The notes: generated from the letters alone by a model not told the origin. Positions 1 to 5,818 are shown, counted from the first letter of the stretch. The stretch is DNA of 7,831 bases from CAYSLA01 sp964431685 (GCA_964431685.1 CAYSLA010000162.1:1-7831); one strand, 5' to 3'. Program-made: numbers and translations.

Positions 1-72
1 CGCTGCACCGGCTGCTCCGGCGATCAGGCCGAGAGCAAGAACCACACTCAAAGTCAGCATCATCTTCTTCAT
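1..72 (-). CDS. N-terminus of an exported protein (partial)
   Basis: Only the first 24 codons are present; the gene runs off the left edge of the window. The visible peptide starts MKKMM and continues with a hydrophobic stretch (LTLSVVLALGLIAG) ending in AAGAA. This is a standard Sec signal peptide with a likely cleavage region around the final Ala-Gly-Ala residues. A strong Shine-Dalgarno GGAGG at 83-87, ten bases before the ATG, fixes the start. Two good promoters and a structured leader lie upstream. The function of the mature protein cannot be seen. The export signal is well supported; nothing more can be said. Confidence 0.82.
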   Translation of the reverse strand, partial: MKKMMLTLSVVLALGLIAGAAGAA

Positions 73-82
73 TTTCGTACTT

Positions 83-87
83 CCTCC
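83..87 (-). promoter_or_regulatory. Ribosome binding site of the left-edge exported protein
   Basis: On the minus strand GGAGG lies 10 bases upstream of the ATG at 72. It is a near-consensus Shine-Dalgarno and decides the start of the partial gene. Confidence 0.75.
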
Positions 88-112
88 ATTGTTAGATTGG
101 TCTGCGCATTTC

Positions 113-132
113 GAGAAGCACTACTGCTCCTC
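113..132 (-). promoter_or_regulatory. Stem-loop in the 5' leader of the left-edge gene
   Basis: In the minus-strand RNA, GAGGAGCA and UGCUUCUC pair over 8 positions (one G-U) around the loop GUAG. It lies about 25 bases upstream of the ribosome binding site, so it is part of the leader whichever of the two promoters is used. A second small hairpin (UGCGU/ACGCA, loop GGUU, 152-165) sits almost at the predicted start of the P2 transcript. Confidence 0.5.
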
Positions 133-175
133 TATGGGGGGCGAGGCTTGTTGCGTAACCACGCACCACCAATTC

Positions 176-204
176 ATTATATCACTGTCCGAATCCAGTA
201 TCAA
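176..204 (-). promoter_or_regulatory. Proximal sigma70-type promoter P2
   Basis: On the minus strand the -35 box is TTGATA (199-204, 5 of 6 consensus) and the -10 box is TATAAT (176-181, perfect), separated by exactly 17 bp. Transcription should start near 168-169, giving a leader of about 95 bases before the ATG at 72. The -35 box overlaps one arm of an inverted repeat (194-201). Confidence 0.8.
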
Positions 205-324
205 CTCCGAACAGTAGATCTACCCTTGTAACCGCATACTGGACGGTTTTGCTGGCGTAATCTCTATACCGACGCATGCGCCGGTAGGTCGCCAAAACCG
301 CTTCGATGCACTCTGAAGCGCATC
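194..324 (-). ncRNA. Structured leader or small RNA candidate downstream of P1
   Basis: Three consecutive inverted repeats begin a few bases after the predicted P1 start. Hairpin 1 (305-324) pairs GAUGCGCU with AGUGCAUC over a UCAG loop, with one G-U. Hairpin 2 (244-300) has an outer stem CGGUUUUGGCG with CGCC-AGC-AAAACCG (a 3-nt bulge), enclosing a 20-nt near-perfect palindrome (267-286, core CGCATGCG). Hairpin 3 (194-243) pairs UCCAGUAU with AUACUGGA perfectly. I match it to no riboswitch or RNA family I know. It could be the long leader (about 255 nt) of the left-edge gene or an independent RNA. No U-tract terminator follows hairpin 3, which favours a leader. Confidence 0.45.
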
Positions 325-334
325 ACCTAGTTGC

Positions 335-363
335 AGTATACCCCAAAAACCAGCGAGTGTCAA
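335..363 (-). promoter_or_regulatory. Distal sigma70-type promoter P1
   Basis: On the minus strand a perfect -35 box TTGACA (358-363) and -10 box TATACT (335-340, 5 of 6) are separated by exactly 17 bp. A run of nine Ts and an A/T-rich stretch lie just upstream (about 375-395), as in UP-element-like regions. The -35 box is embedded in the small inverted repeat AGTGT-TG-ACACT, which could be an operator. The predicted start is near 328, at the foot of the first hairpin of the structured leader. Confidence 0.8.
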
Positions 364-521
364 CACTTTCGGGAAAAAAAAAGTATTTTTACCTGATTGT
401 GCATAGAGACTCCTTGGAATCCCCGTACCCGCCAGGCCGCCAGAGGCCGGACCGAGTTCAGGATAGCCCTCCGGCTCAACAACGCTGAACTCCCGGCCCT
501 TCATCCAGACAGCGCCTCTCT

Positions 522-548
522 CACATATTGTGCAGTGCACAATGTGTG
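522..548. repeat. 27-bp near-perfect palindrome, candidate operator
   Basis: Thirteen base pairs are arranged symmetrically around a single centre base at 535, with only one non-Watson-Crick position (T526/G544). The core arms are ATTGTGCA and its complement, extended outward by CACA and TGTG. The length and symmetry suit a dimeric DNA-binding protein. It lies about 160 bp upstream of promoter P1 and about 90 bp downstream of the mazG stop. As RNA it would form a long hairpin without a U-tract, so an intrinsic terminator is less likely. Confidence 0.45.
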
Positions 549-600
549 CCATTTGCCCGGCTTCGCTGAAAATTCAGCCGCGACACCTGTTTCGATACGC

Positions 601-618
601 AAAACAGCAACATTGCTG
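601..618 (-). terminator. Weak intrinsic terminator after mazG
   Basis: About 20 bases past the mazG stop, the minus strand has CAGCA-ATGT-TGCTG followed by TTTT. The 5-bp stem and four Us make it weak, but the position fits the end of the kimA-like/STAS-USP/mazG transcript. Confidence 0.35.
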
Positions 619-637
619 GTCTCGCAGACGATGCGGG

Positions 638-1444
638 CTAGCCGCGATCTCCGTTTTTCGCCGTCTTCGCCTGCTCCCAAAGCCTGTCCATTTCCTCAAT
701 GGTCATCTCTTCGAGGCTCAGCCCGTGTTCGCTTGCCCATTGTTCGATAGCCCGGAACCGGCCGCTGAACTTCTCCAGCATGGCACGAAGAGCCTTCTCA
801 GGGTCGATGTCGCGATGCCTTGATATGTTGATGACGGTGAAGAGAAGATCTCCTATTTCTTCCTCTATGCCCTCCTTGTCGCCGCTGGCAATCGCGGACT
901 CGAGCTCCGCCGTCTCCTCCCTGAGTTTGTCGAGGATCGGCACAACGTCCGACCAGTCAAAGCCGGTCCTTGCGGCTTTCTTGCTGATCTTGACTGCTCT
1001 CGCGAGCGCAGGAAGAGATTTGGGCACGCCATCCAGGGCGCTTGCGCGCTCCGTGTATCCAGGCTCGCTGCGTTTGATCTGCTCCCAGTTGCGCCATATC
1101 TGGGCGATGCCGCTTACTTCCAACTCTGAGAACACGTGCGGATGCCTGCGGATGAGCTTCTCACGCAGGCGTCTGCAGACGTGCGCGATGTCAAACTCGT
1201 CATTCTCTCCGGCTATCTGCGAATGCAGGAGCACCTGCAGCAGAATGTCGCCCATTTCGTCTTCGATCTTCTCCGGACGCCCCTCCTCAATCGCCTCCAC
1301 CGCCTCGTAGGTTTCCTCTATAAGGTAGGGCGTAAGCGACTCGTGGGTCTGCTCTCTGTCCCAGGGGCAGCCATTGGGTCCGCGCAAGACGCGCACGGCA
1401 TCCAACAGTCTCAGAAACTCCTGTCCGGCGTCCAAATCTTCCAT
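638..1444 (-). CDS. mazG: Nucleoside triphosphate pyrophosphohydrolase MazG
   Basis: Predicted cytoplasmic enzyme hydrolysing (d)NTPs to NMP and pyrophosphate, used to clear non-canonical nucleotides. The 268-residue length matches the E. coli-type two-domain MazG. The N-terminal domain carries the signature GCPWDREQT (residues 25-33), the EExxE metal motif at E43-E47 and the ExxD motif at E63-D66, followed by RRHPHVF (99-105). The C-terminal domain repeats the pattern with E176-E180 and E196-D199, then KFSGRF (225-230). Both metal sites look intact. The ATG lies 1 base after the TAA of the upstream STAS-USP gene (TAA-T-ATG) and has no strong Shine-Dalgarno of its own, so translational coupling is likely. 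It is the last gene of the minus-strand cluster. Confidence 0.96.
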   Translation of the reverse strand: MEDLDAGQEFLRLLDAVRVLRGPNGCPWDREQTHESLTPYLIEETYEAVEAIEEGRPEKIEDEMGDILLQVLLHSQIAGENDEFDIAHVCRRLREKLIRRHPHVFSELEVSGIAQIWRNWEQIKRSEPGYTERASALDGVPKSLPALARAVKISKKAARTGFDWSDVVPILDKLREETAELESAIASGDKEGIEEEIGDLLFTVINISRHRDIDPEKALRAMLEKFSGRFRAIEQWASEHGLSLEEMTIEEMDRLWEQAKTAKNGDRG

Positions 1445-1445
1445 A

Positions 1446-2696
1446 TTACTTAGCTACTCTCAAGAATACGAACTCACATCTGGGTTCCTGCATAAGTGAC
1501 TCCGCGGCGGCCCTGGCGATATGATAGTCACCGTATGTCTCGCCACCCACTCCTACTACCGCCGCATCATACTGTCCGTTTTCGATTATCCGCATCAGAC
1601 CCAGCACCGGATCGCGCACACGCTCGACGCCGGACTCGACATCCACTCCCCACCTTCTGCCTATCGCAACCGCTTCCCTCGCCGCGCTGGCCGCGGACGC
1701 TTCATCGTCCGGTTTGGGCGCATCCAGGGGCTCCGTTCTGGGTATTGCAACAAGGTAGACGAGCGTGACAATGCCCTGATTGCCGGCAACGAGTTTGCAG
1801 GCGTGTTCCAGGGCATGCTTCCATTCACCCACCGCCGGCACTATCGCCCGCCGGATAGGCTGCTCTCTTCTTACGGGAGCGCCCTTGACCAAAGACACCT
1901 CGAACTCAGCGCCCTGAACCAGAGCCATCGCCTCGGAGTCATCCATACACCCCTCGCCGCCCGGGGCCTCATCAACGCTGATGACCGCGAAGTCCGCCTC
2001 CAGACGCTTGACGAACTCGGTGAGGCCGCTGGCGTTCGACCTGGTCCTCTCAACGTGTGTAAAGCACTTCATGCGCGAGTCACCGATGGCTTTCCGCGCT
2101 TCTTCCAAACGCCGCTGTCCCTCGGCTTCTCTTTCCGGGAGAGGGGTGCCTATGGGCAGCGTTCTGGGCACTTTCATAAGATCTACCAGATGAATCTCAC
2201 AGTCCTCGCCAACAGCCAGGCGGTCGCAATGGTAGACAGCACGCTGCCACACTCCCAGCATCGGTGCAACCGCCGCAATGCGAGCCCGTCCCCTCTGCGG
2301 GGTAATCTCCACCAGTCTCAGGGAGGCCCTGGCCTCCGCAACGCTGTCGGCCAGCGGCAACTGGCTACGAACCCCCGGCACGCTCTTTCCAATCTCAAGG
2401 AGTTCAGGCGCCAGACCAGCGACCACAATCCGCGCATTGTGAGATGTGATATAGCGGAACGCATCGGAGAATGTCTCAGCGCCCTTCACGGTGCAATTGG
2501 TGAGCAAGCTGCAGTCAACAATGATTCCGGTTGGATGATTGCGCAGCAGCAGAGCCGCGGCAGCCTGAATGGCCGGCCAGATATTGGATTTTATCTCACC
2601 ACTGAGGGTTATTGTGTCACCACGAGCTTCTATGATCAATCTAATCCACCTCAACGCGGCGTGGCCTGAACAGGCACTGCCCGCCGCCATAGTCAT
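1446..2696 (-). CDS. STAS domain protein with two USP-like domains
   Basis: A soluble 416-residue protein with no signal peptide or membrane segment. Residues about 18-128 resemble a STAS domain (strand DTITLSGEI at 27-35, then GIIVDCSLL at 57-65). Residues about 137-272 and 282-416 are two copies of a USP-like alpha/beta domain. Their homology is visible in the shared pattern PRTxPxxxPxPxxEA (177-191 and 319-333) and in a preceding GxWxxA (148-153 and 290-295). Canonical USP ATP-binding glycines are not clearly kept in either copy. At the STAS position that normally reads D-S-S-G the protein has TVKG (69-72), so the usual phosphoacceptor serine is missing. A Shine-Dalgarno AAGGGA (2701-2706) could serve the ATG at 2696 or the in-frame ATG two codons later (2688-2690). 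It lies 67 bp after the transporter gene, so I infer a regulatory partner of the transporter; the function is unproven. Confidence 0.82.
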   Translation of the reverse strand: MTMAAGSACSGHAALRWIRLIIEARGDTITLSGEIKSNIWPAIQAAAALLLRNHPTGIIVDCSLLTNCTVKGAETFSDAFRYITSHNARIVVAGLAPELLEIGKSVPGVRSQLPLADSVAEARASLRLVEITPQRGRARIAAVAPMLGVWQRAVYHCDRLAVGEDCEIHLVDLMKVPRTLPIGTPLPEREAEGQRRLEEARKAIGDSRMKCFTHVERTRSNASGLTEFVKRLEADFAVISVDEAPGGEGCMDDSEAMALVQGAEFEVSLVKGAPVRREQPIRRAIVPAVGEWKHALEHACKLVAGNQGIVTLVYLVAIPRTEPLDAPKPDDEASAASAAREAVAIGRRWGVDVESGVERVRDPVLGLMRIIENGQYDAAVVGVGGETYGDYHIARAAAESLMQEPRCEFVFLRVAK

Positions 2697-2716
2697 CGGA
2701 TCCCTTGTCTCATCCT

Positions 2717-2763
2717 GCGGGAGGACACGGAGGTTCTCCCCTACTGACGCACAGCCTTCCCGC
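2717..2763 (-). repeat. Intercistronic stem-loop between transporter and STAS-USP genes
   Basis: Directly after the transporter stop codon, GCGGGA-A-GG pairs with CCTCCCGC (one bulged A), enclosing a smaller GGAG-AAC-CTCC hairpin (2729-2739). There is no U-tract, so it is not a standard terminator. It may act in RNA processing or stability between two cotranscribed genes. Confidence 0.4.
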
Positions 2764-4653
2764 CTACTTGTCCAGGAAGAACCTTACGTTCGTGAATACT
2801 ATGTCCCGCCGGAACATGAGCATCATCTTCAGCATCATTGACGACTGATTATGCAGGAACCGATGCCACCACCTCGCGGCCACAAACTCCGGCATCACTA
2901 CAGTGACTATGTGGTCGGGTCTTTCCTTCTTGGCCTCTTCAATATACTCCGTGATAGGCTCGACCACAGAGCGATACTGCGATTCGATGATCACCAGAGG
3001 AACCCCCATGCCAAACTTCTCCCACCGCTCCTTGATGATGGCAGTCTCCAGCGGGTCCGTTTCGATGAACAGCGCGCGGCAGTCGTGGGAGAGAGTTCGA
3101 GCGTATTCCAGCGCCGGCAGCACCCCTTTGTGTATACTGGATGTGAGTATAATAGATGTGGCACGTATCGGTTCGTGATGTTTCGCGTCATCGTCCGATA
3201 GCCTGAGCTGGTTGCCGAGCGTTATGTAATGACCGTGTATCTTGTAGATTACGTAGACCAGAACCGGAATAAGCATGATCACAATCCAGGCCCCGGCCAC
3301 AAACTTCGTAACTGCAATCACCACTGCCACTATCCCGGTCACCACAGCACCGGACGCACTAATCGCGGCGTGAAGCCTCCAGTGCGAGTGCTTGAGCCGC
3401 TTCTGTCGCAGGGCCATTCCAAACTGGCTCAGCGTGAACGCGACAAAGACTCCAACTGCGTACAAAGGAATCAGCCGGGTAGTCTCGCCCTTGAACATAA
3501 TCAGCAGCAGCGCGGCGGCGATGCTCAACACCAGGATTCCGTTGGTGAATACGAGCCTGTCTCCGATGTTGGCGAGCTGCCTGGGCGCGAAACGATCGCG
3601 TGCCATGATTGAACTGAGCCTCGGGAAGTCCTGGTAGGCCGTGTTAGCGGCAAGCACAAGGATCAGACAAGTGGTTATCTGAACAAAGGCATAGAACTTA
3701 CCCCGCCCGAAGACGTGGTCCACAAGTTGCGCAACCAGAGTCTGATCTTTCAGGACAGCATAGTTTGGCAGGTTCACCAGGTTGTGTTCTTTGATGAATG
3801 TCCCGGGTAGGGCGTGAAACGCATGCGCCAGATACGATACGCCAAGCACGAGCGCAGCGAGTATTACAGCCATGTACACCATCGTGGACGCTGCATTCTT
3901 CGATTCCGGAGGCTTGAAGGCCGGAACTCCATCGGCGATAGCTTCGATTCCTGTCAGTGCGGAGCATCCACTGGAGAACGCTTTCAGTATGATGAACGCC
4001 CCAATCGCGTGCGAGGCCGGCAGTTCCACGTTGTCGGGCACTATCTTCTGCACCGGCGGCCCGAACATAACCTGGTACAATCCCACCAGAACCAGAACCC
4101 CCAGACCGGCAATGAAGCAGTACGTGGGCCCGGCAAACAGCCAACCGGATTCCCGCAGTCCCCTGAGGTTGGCCAGCGCAATGATAAGCACTGCCATTAC
4201 GCATACCAGCACCTTGTAAGTGTCTATTGTTGGCTCGAGAACCGCAAGAGCCTGTATCCCGGCTGCGACGCTCACAGCGACGGTCAGCACGTAGGAGGTA
4301 AGCAGTGAAGCTGCTGCCACAAGCCCGTATGGCGTGCCGAGGTTCTCCTTGGCAACTCTGTAGCTGCCGCCGCCGTGGGGGTAGGCGTGGATTGTCTGCC
4401 GGTAGGACATGGACACTACCCCGATCAGCACCGCTACACATAAGCCAATCGGCCAGGAGATATTCCACGCAGAAGAACCCACCAGGGCAATGGCAATGAG
4501 AACTTCCTCAGGCCCGTACGCCACGGACGATACCGCGTCGGACGAGAAGACCGGCAGTCCAAGAAACTTCGGCAGTCTCTCCTCAGTTTGCCGTGAACTG
4601 GGCAGAGGCACGCCAAAGAAGAGCCTCCGCAATATCTTGAGCAATCCATTCAC
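2764..4653 (-). CDS. KimA-like potassium transporter (KUP/APC superfamily) with C-terminal cytosolic domain
   Basis: Predicted inner-membrane, proton-coupled importer of the KimA (YdaO) type, 629 residues compared with about 607 in B. subtilis KimA. The N-terminal part carries PVFSSDAVSSVAYGPEE (34-50), YRQTIHAYPHGGGSY (84-98) and YVLTVAVSVAAG (121-132), all typical of the family. About 12 hydrophobic segments follow up to residue 475, including SALTGIEAIADGVPAFK (231-247). Residues about 495-629 form a soluble USP-like domain ending with PEFVAARWWHRFLHNQ (588-603). Ligand positions D39, Y46, Y121, S128 and T234 match those recalled for KimA, but the residue before Y121 is Ser120 where KimA has Asp. 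The start is GTG at 4653; an in-frame TGA lies just upstream, so no longer start exists. The Shine-Dalgarno is poor and falls within a hairpin. Amino acid transport is the main alternative. Confidence 0.85.
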   Translation of the reverse strand: MNGLLKILRRLFFGVPLPSSRQTEERLPKFLGLPVFSSDAVSSVAYGPEEVLIAIALVGSSAWNISWPIGLCVAVLIGVVSMSYRQTIHAYPHGGGSYRVAKENLGTPYGLVAAASLLTSYVLTVAVSVAAGIQALAVLEPTIDTYKVLVCVMAVLIIALANLRGLRESGWLFAGPTYCFIAGLGVLVLVGLYQVMFGPPVQKIVPDNVELPASHAIGAFIILKAFSSGCSALTGIEAIADGVPAFKPPESKNAASTMVYMAVILAALVLGVSYLAHAFHALPGTFIKEHNLVNLPNYAVLKDQTLVAQLVDHVFGRGKFYAFVQITTCLILVLAANTAYQDFPRLSSIMARDRFAPRQLANIGDRLVFTNGILVLSIAAALLLIMFKGETTRLIPLYAVGVFVAFTLSQFGMALRQKRLKHSHWRLHAAISASGAVVTGIVAVVIAVTKFVAGAWIVIMLIPVLVYVIYKIHGHYITLGNQLRLSDDDAKHHEPIRATSIILTSSIHKGVLPALEYARTLSHDCRALFIETDPLETAIIKERWEKFGMGVPLVIIESQYRSVVEPITEYIEEAKKERPDHIVTVVMPEFVAARWWHRFLHNQSSMMLKMMLMFRRDIVFTNVRFFLDK

Positions 4654-4654
4654 C

Positions 4655-4688
4655 CGCTTTCAAACAAAAAAGCGCCACCAGGCTCCTT
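4655..4688 (-). promoter_or_regulatory. Two mutually exclusive hairpins before the KimA-like start codon
   Basis: In the minus-strand RNA, hairpin A pairs AAGGAGCC (4681-4688) with GGCGCUU plus one U (4669-4676) around UGGU, with one A-G mismatch and one G-U, and runs into a U-rich stretch, as in a weak terminator. Hairpin B pairs CGCUUU (4669-4674) with AAAGCG (4655-4660), ends one base before the GUG start and covers the ribosome binding region. Both need 4669-4674, so they cannot form together. No room is left for a ydaO-type c-di-AMP riboswitch downstream of the predicted promoter. Confidence 0.35.
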
Positions 4689-4711
4689 AAGACCCCCGGT
4701 GACCAGCCAAT

Positions 4712-4740
4712 AGTGTATCACTAACGGCCGCGCTTGTCAC
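4712..4740 (-). promoter_or_regulatory. Promoter of the kimA-like/STAS-USP/mazG cluster
   Basis: On the minus strand, -35 GTGACA (4735-4740, 5 of 6) and -10 TACACT (4712-4717, 4 of 6) are separated by exactly 17 bp. The predicted start near 4705 leaves a leader of about 52 bases. It is divergent from the promoter at 4805-4833, so the two clusters share a regulatory region. Confidence 0.6.
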
Positions 4741-4804
4741 GCCGACACAGGCAGGCAAGATGAAGAATCCGGCCCTATCGCCACGTCCGGTCGCCGGGAA
4801 TCGT

Positions 4805-4833
4805 TTGACAAATACTTCGTTGTGGTTTACATT
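4805..4833 (+). promoter_or_regulatory. Promoter of the STN-protein/dsbD/cobA operon
   Basis: A perfect -35 box TTGACA (4805-4810) is followed, after exactly 17 bp, by TACATT (4828-4833, 4 of 6). The start near 4840 leaves a leader of about 34 bases before the ATG at 4874, which supports the shorter start chosen for that gene. Confidence 0.65.
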
Positions 4834-4873
4834 GTCTACGAGTCTGGGCAAAACCAAGATGGAGGTGGCTGAC

Positions 4874-5803
4874 ATGTTGAACTGCAGTCTCAGGGTAGTA
4901 TCTGTCCTTATCCTTCTGGTGTTGGGCGGGTTCGCCGCAAGGCCTGCCGTGTCGGAAACGGCGGTCAAGTCCGCGGAACCGGCCAGAGTCTCTGTGAGCG
5001 CAAAACAGAAACCTGTGACGGAAGTCTTTGAAGACCTGGCGAAGTCGTCCGGGCAGAAGATTGTGGTGGAGTCAACGGTGACCGGCAAGGTTGATCTTGA
5101 GTTGAACGAGGTGAAACTGGAGTCCGCACTCTCGGCTATCTGTGCGGCGGTCAACTGCGAGTGGCGCAAGGTCCACGTGGCTGCAGACTCCGATCTGATA
5201 GACAAGGCTGACCGGTTCGCGTCGACCATGCGACTGATGCTGGGCTTTGGCTTCCCCGACGTCGTGCTGTCCAAGTCCTCAAACAACCGCGTGATGGTGC
5301 ATCTGTCGGACAGCAGCGCGGTGGACGCGGCAGAGCCGGAAGTCACCAAGCAGAAGGGACTCGTCGAGGTATACCTGATAACCAATGACGCGGCGCTGGC
5401 TTCAAAGGTAATTACCCCGGAACCAGAGCCGGAACTAGAGCCCAAGTCTGAACCTGAGCCAGCTAAGACTCCTGCCGAGGAGTATGCGGAGAAATCTAAG
5501 GCACTGATGGACGACCTGATGAAGATGACTCCCGAGGAGCGAGAGGAAGCGCTGATGGCGAGTCTGAGCCTCTATGAGCAGATGGGCCCGGAGTACATGG
5601 CGCCGCTTATGCAGACTGTGATGAGAGTTGGCCCTGCCCAGATGCTGTTTGCATTGCCTCAGGATGCGAGACGCGAGATCATGAGGCTCGGGGTTGAGAG
5701 CTTCTCGTCCATTACTCGCGAACAGATTAACAGCATGAGAGAAGACGCAGTCGCAGTGATGCGGGACATGGGAATCAACATGCGCGGCGCTCCGCGTCAG
5801 TAG
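4874..5803 (+). CDS. Exported protein with STN-like domain and Met-rich helical C-terminus
   Basis: A 309-residue protein. I chose the ATG at 4874 because GGAGG (4861-4865) lies 8 bases upstream and it opens directly into a signal peptide (VVSVLILLVLGGFAA, residues 8-22). The longer in-frame reading from 4760 would run across the promoter. Residues about 37-100 resemble an STN/secretin N-terminal domain: VSVSAKQKPVTEVFEDLAK, then GKVDLELNEVKLESALSAI. A Pro-Glu linker of EP repeats (182-197) separates it from a charged, helical, methionine-rich region (about 202-303, 14 Met). The mature protein has only two cysteines, C90 and C95. No secretin or TonB-receptor barrel follows, so this is not a secretin. 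A periplasmic role is likely; the exact function is unknown. It is 15 bp upstream of a DsbD gene, so it may be a disulfide client. Confidence 0.85.
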   Translation: MLNCSLRVVSVLILLVLGGFAARPAVSETAVKSAEPARVSVSAKQKPVTEVFEDLAKSSGQKIVVESTVTGKVDLELNEVKLESALSAICAAVNCEWRKVHVAADSDLIDKADRFASTMRLMLGFGFPDVVLSKSSNNRVMVHLSDSSAVDAAEPEVTKQKGLVEVYLITNDAALASKVITPEPEPELEPKSEPEPAKTPAEEYAEKSKALMDDLMKMTPEEREEALMASLSLYEQMGPEYMAPLMQTVMRVGPAQMLFALPQDARREIMRLGVESFSSITREQINSMREDAVAVMRDMGINMRGAPRQ

Positions 5804-5806
5804 ATC

Positions 5807-5811
5807 AAGGA
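5807..5811 (+). promoter_or_regulatory. Ribosome binding site of dsbD
   Basis: AAGGA lies 7 bases before the ATG at 5819, within the 15-bp gap after the preceding gene. It fixes the dsbD start and supports one operon. Confidence 0.65.
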
Positions 5812-5818
5812 AAACACG

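Larger units (their letters stand above)
341..637. other. Intergenic region between mazG and promoter P1
   Basis: No gene here is convincing. A minus-strand reading frame of 110 codons starts at 552, but it lacks a good ribosome binding site, shows no recognisable domain, and its second half runs through promoter P1 and the structured leader. The region does hold a weak terminator-like hairpin (601-618), a small inverted repeat GCTGAA-AA-TTCAGC (565-578), and a 27-bp near-perfect palindrome (522-548). Confidence 0.55.

Noticed and set aside
220..552. Minus-strand reading frame of 110 codons between mazG and the left-edge gene
   Set aside because: It has no good ribosome binding site and no recognisable domain. 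Its first codons lie on the 27-bp palindrome and its second half runs through promoter P1 and the hairpin leader, so chance is the better explanation. A CxxC near its start is not followed by a second pair.
1521..2669. Long plus-strand open frame opposite the STAS-USP gene
   Set aside because: It is a mirror of a real GC-biased gene: its low-complexity His/Arg/Pro-rich product has no domain, while the minus strand encodes clear STAS and USP-like repeats.
4583..4678. Upstream ORF of 31 codons (GTG start) overlapping the transporter start on the minus strand
   Set aside because: AAGGAG lies only 4 bases before the GTG, which is too close, and the peptide shows no leader-like codon bias. It overlaps the transporter gene in another frame and looks accidental.
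4654..4740. c-di-AMP (ydaO-type) riboswitch upstream of the KimA-like gene
   Set aside because: Known family biology made this worth looking for. The leader after the predicted promoter is only about 52 bases, and no conserved element of that riboswitch is visible.
4760..4873. Longer N-terminus for the STN-like protein
   Set aside because: The extra 38 codons cross a good promoter (4805-4833) and would bury the signal peptide. The ATG at 4874 has an excellent Shine-Dalgarno.
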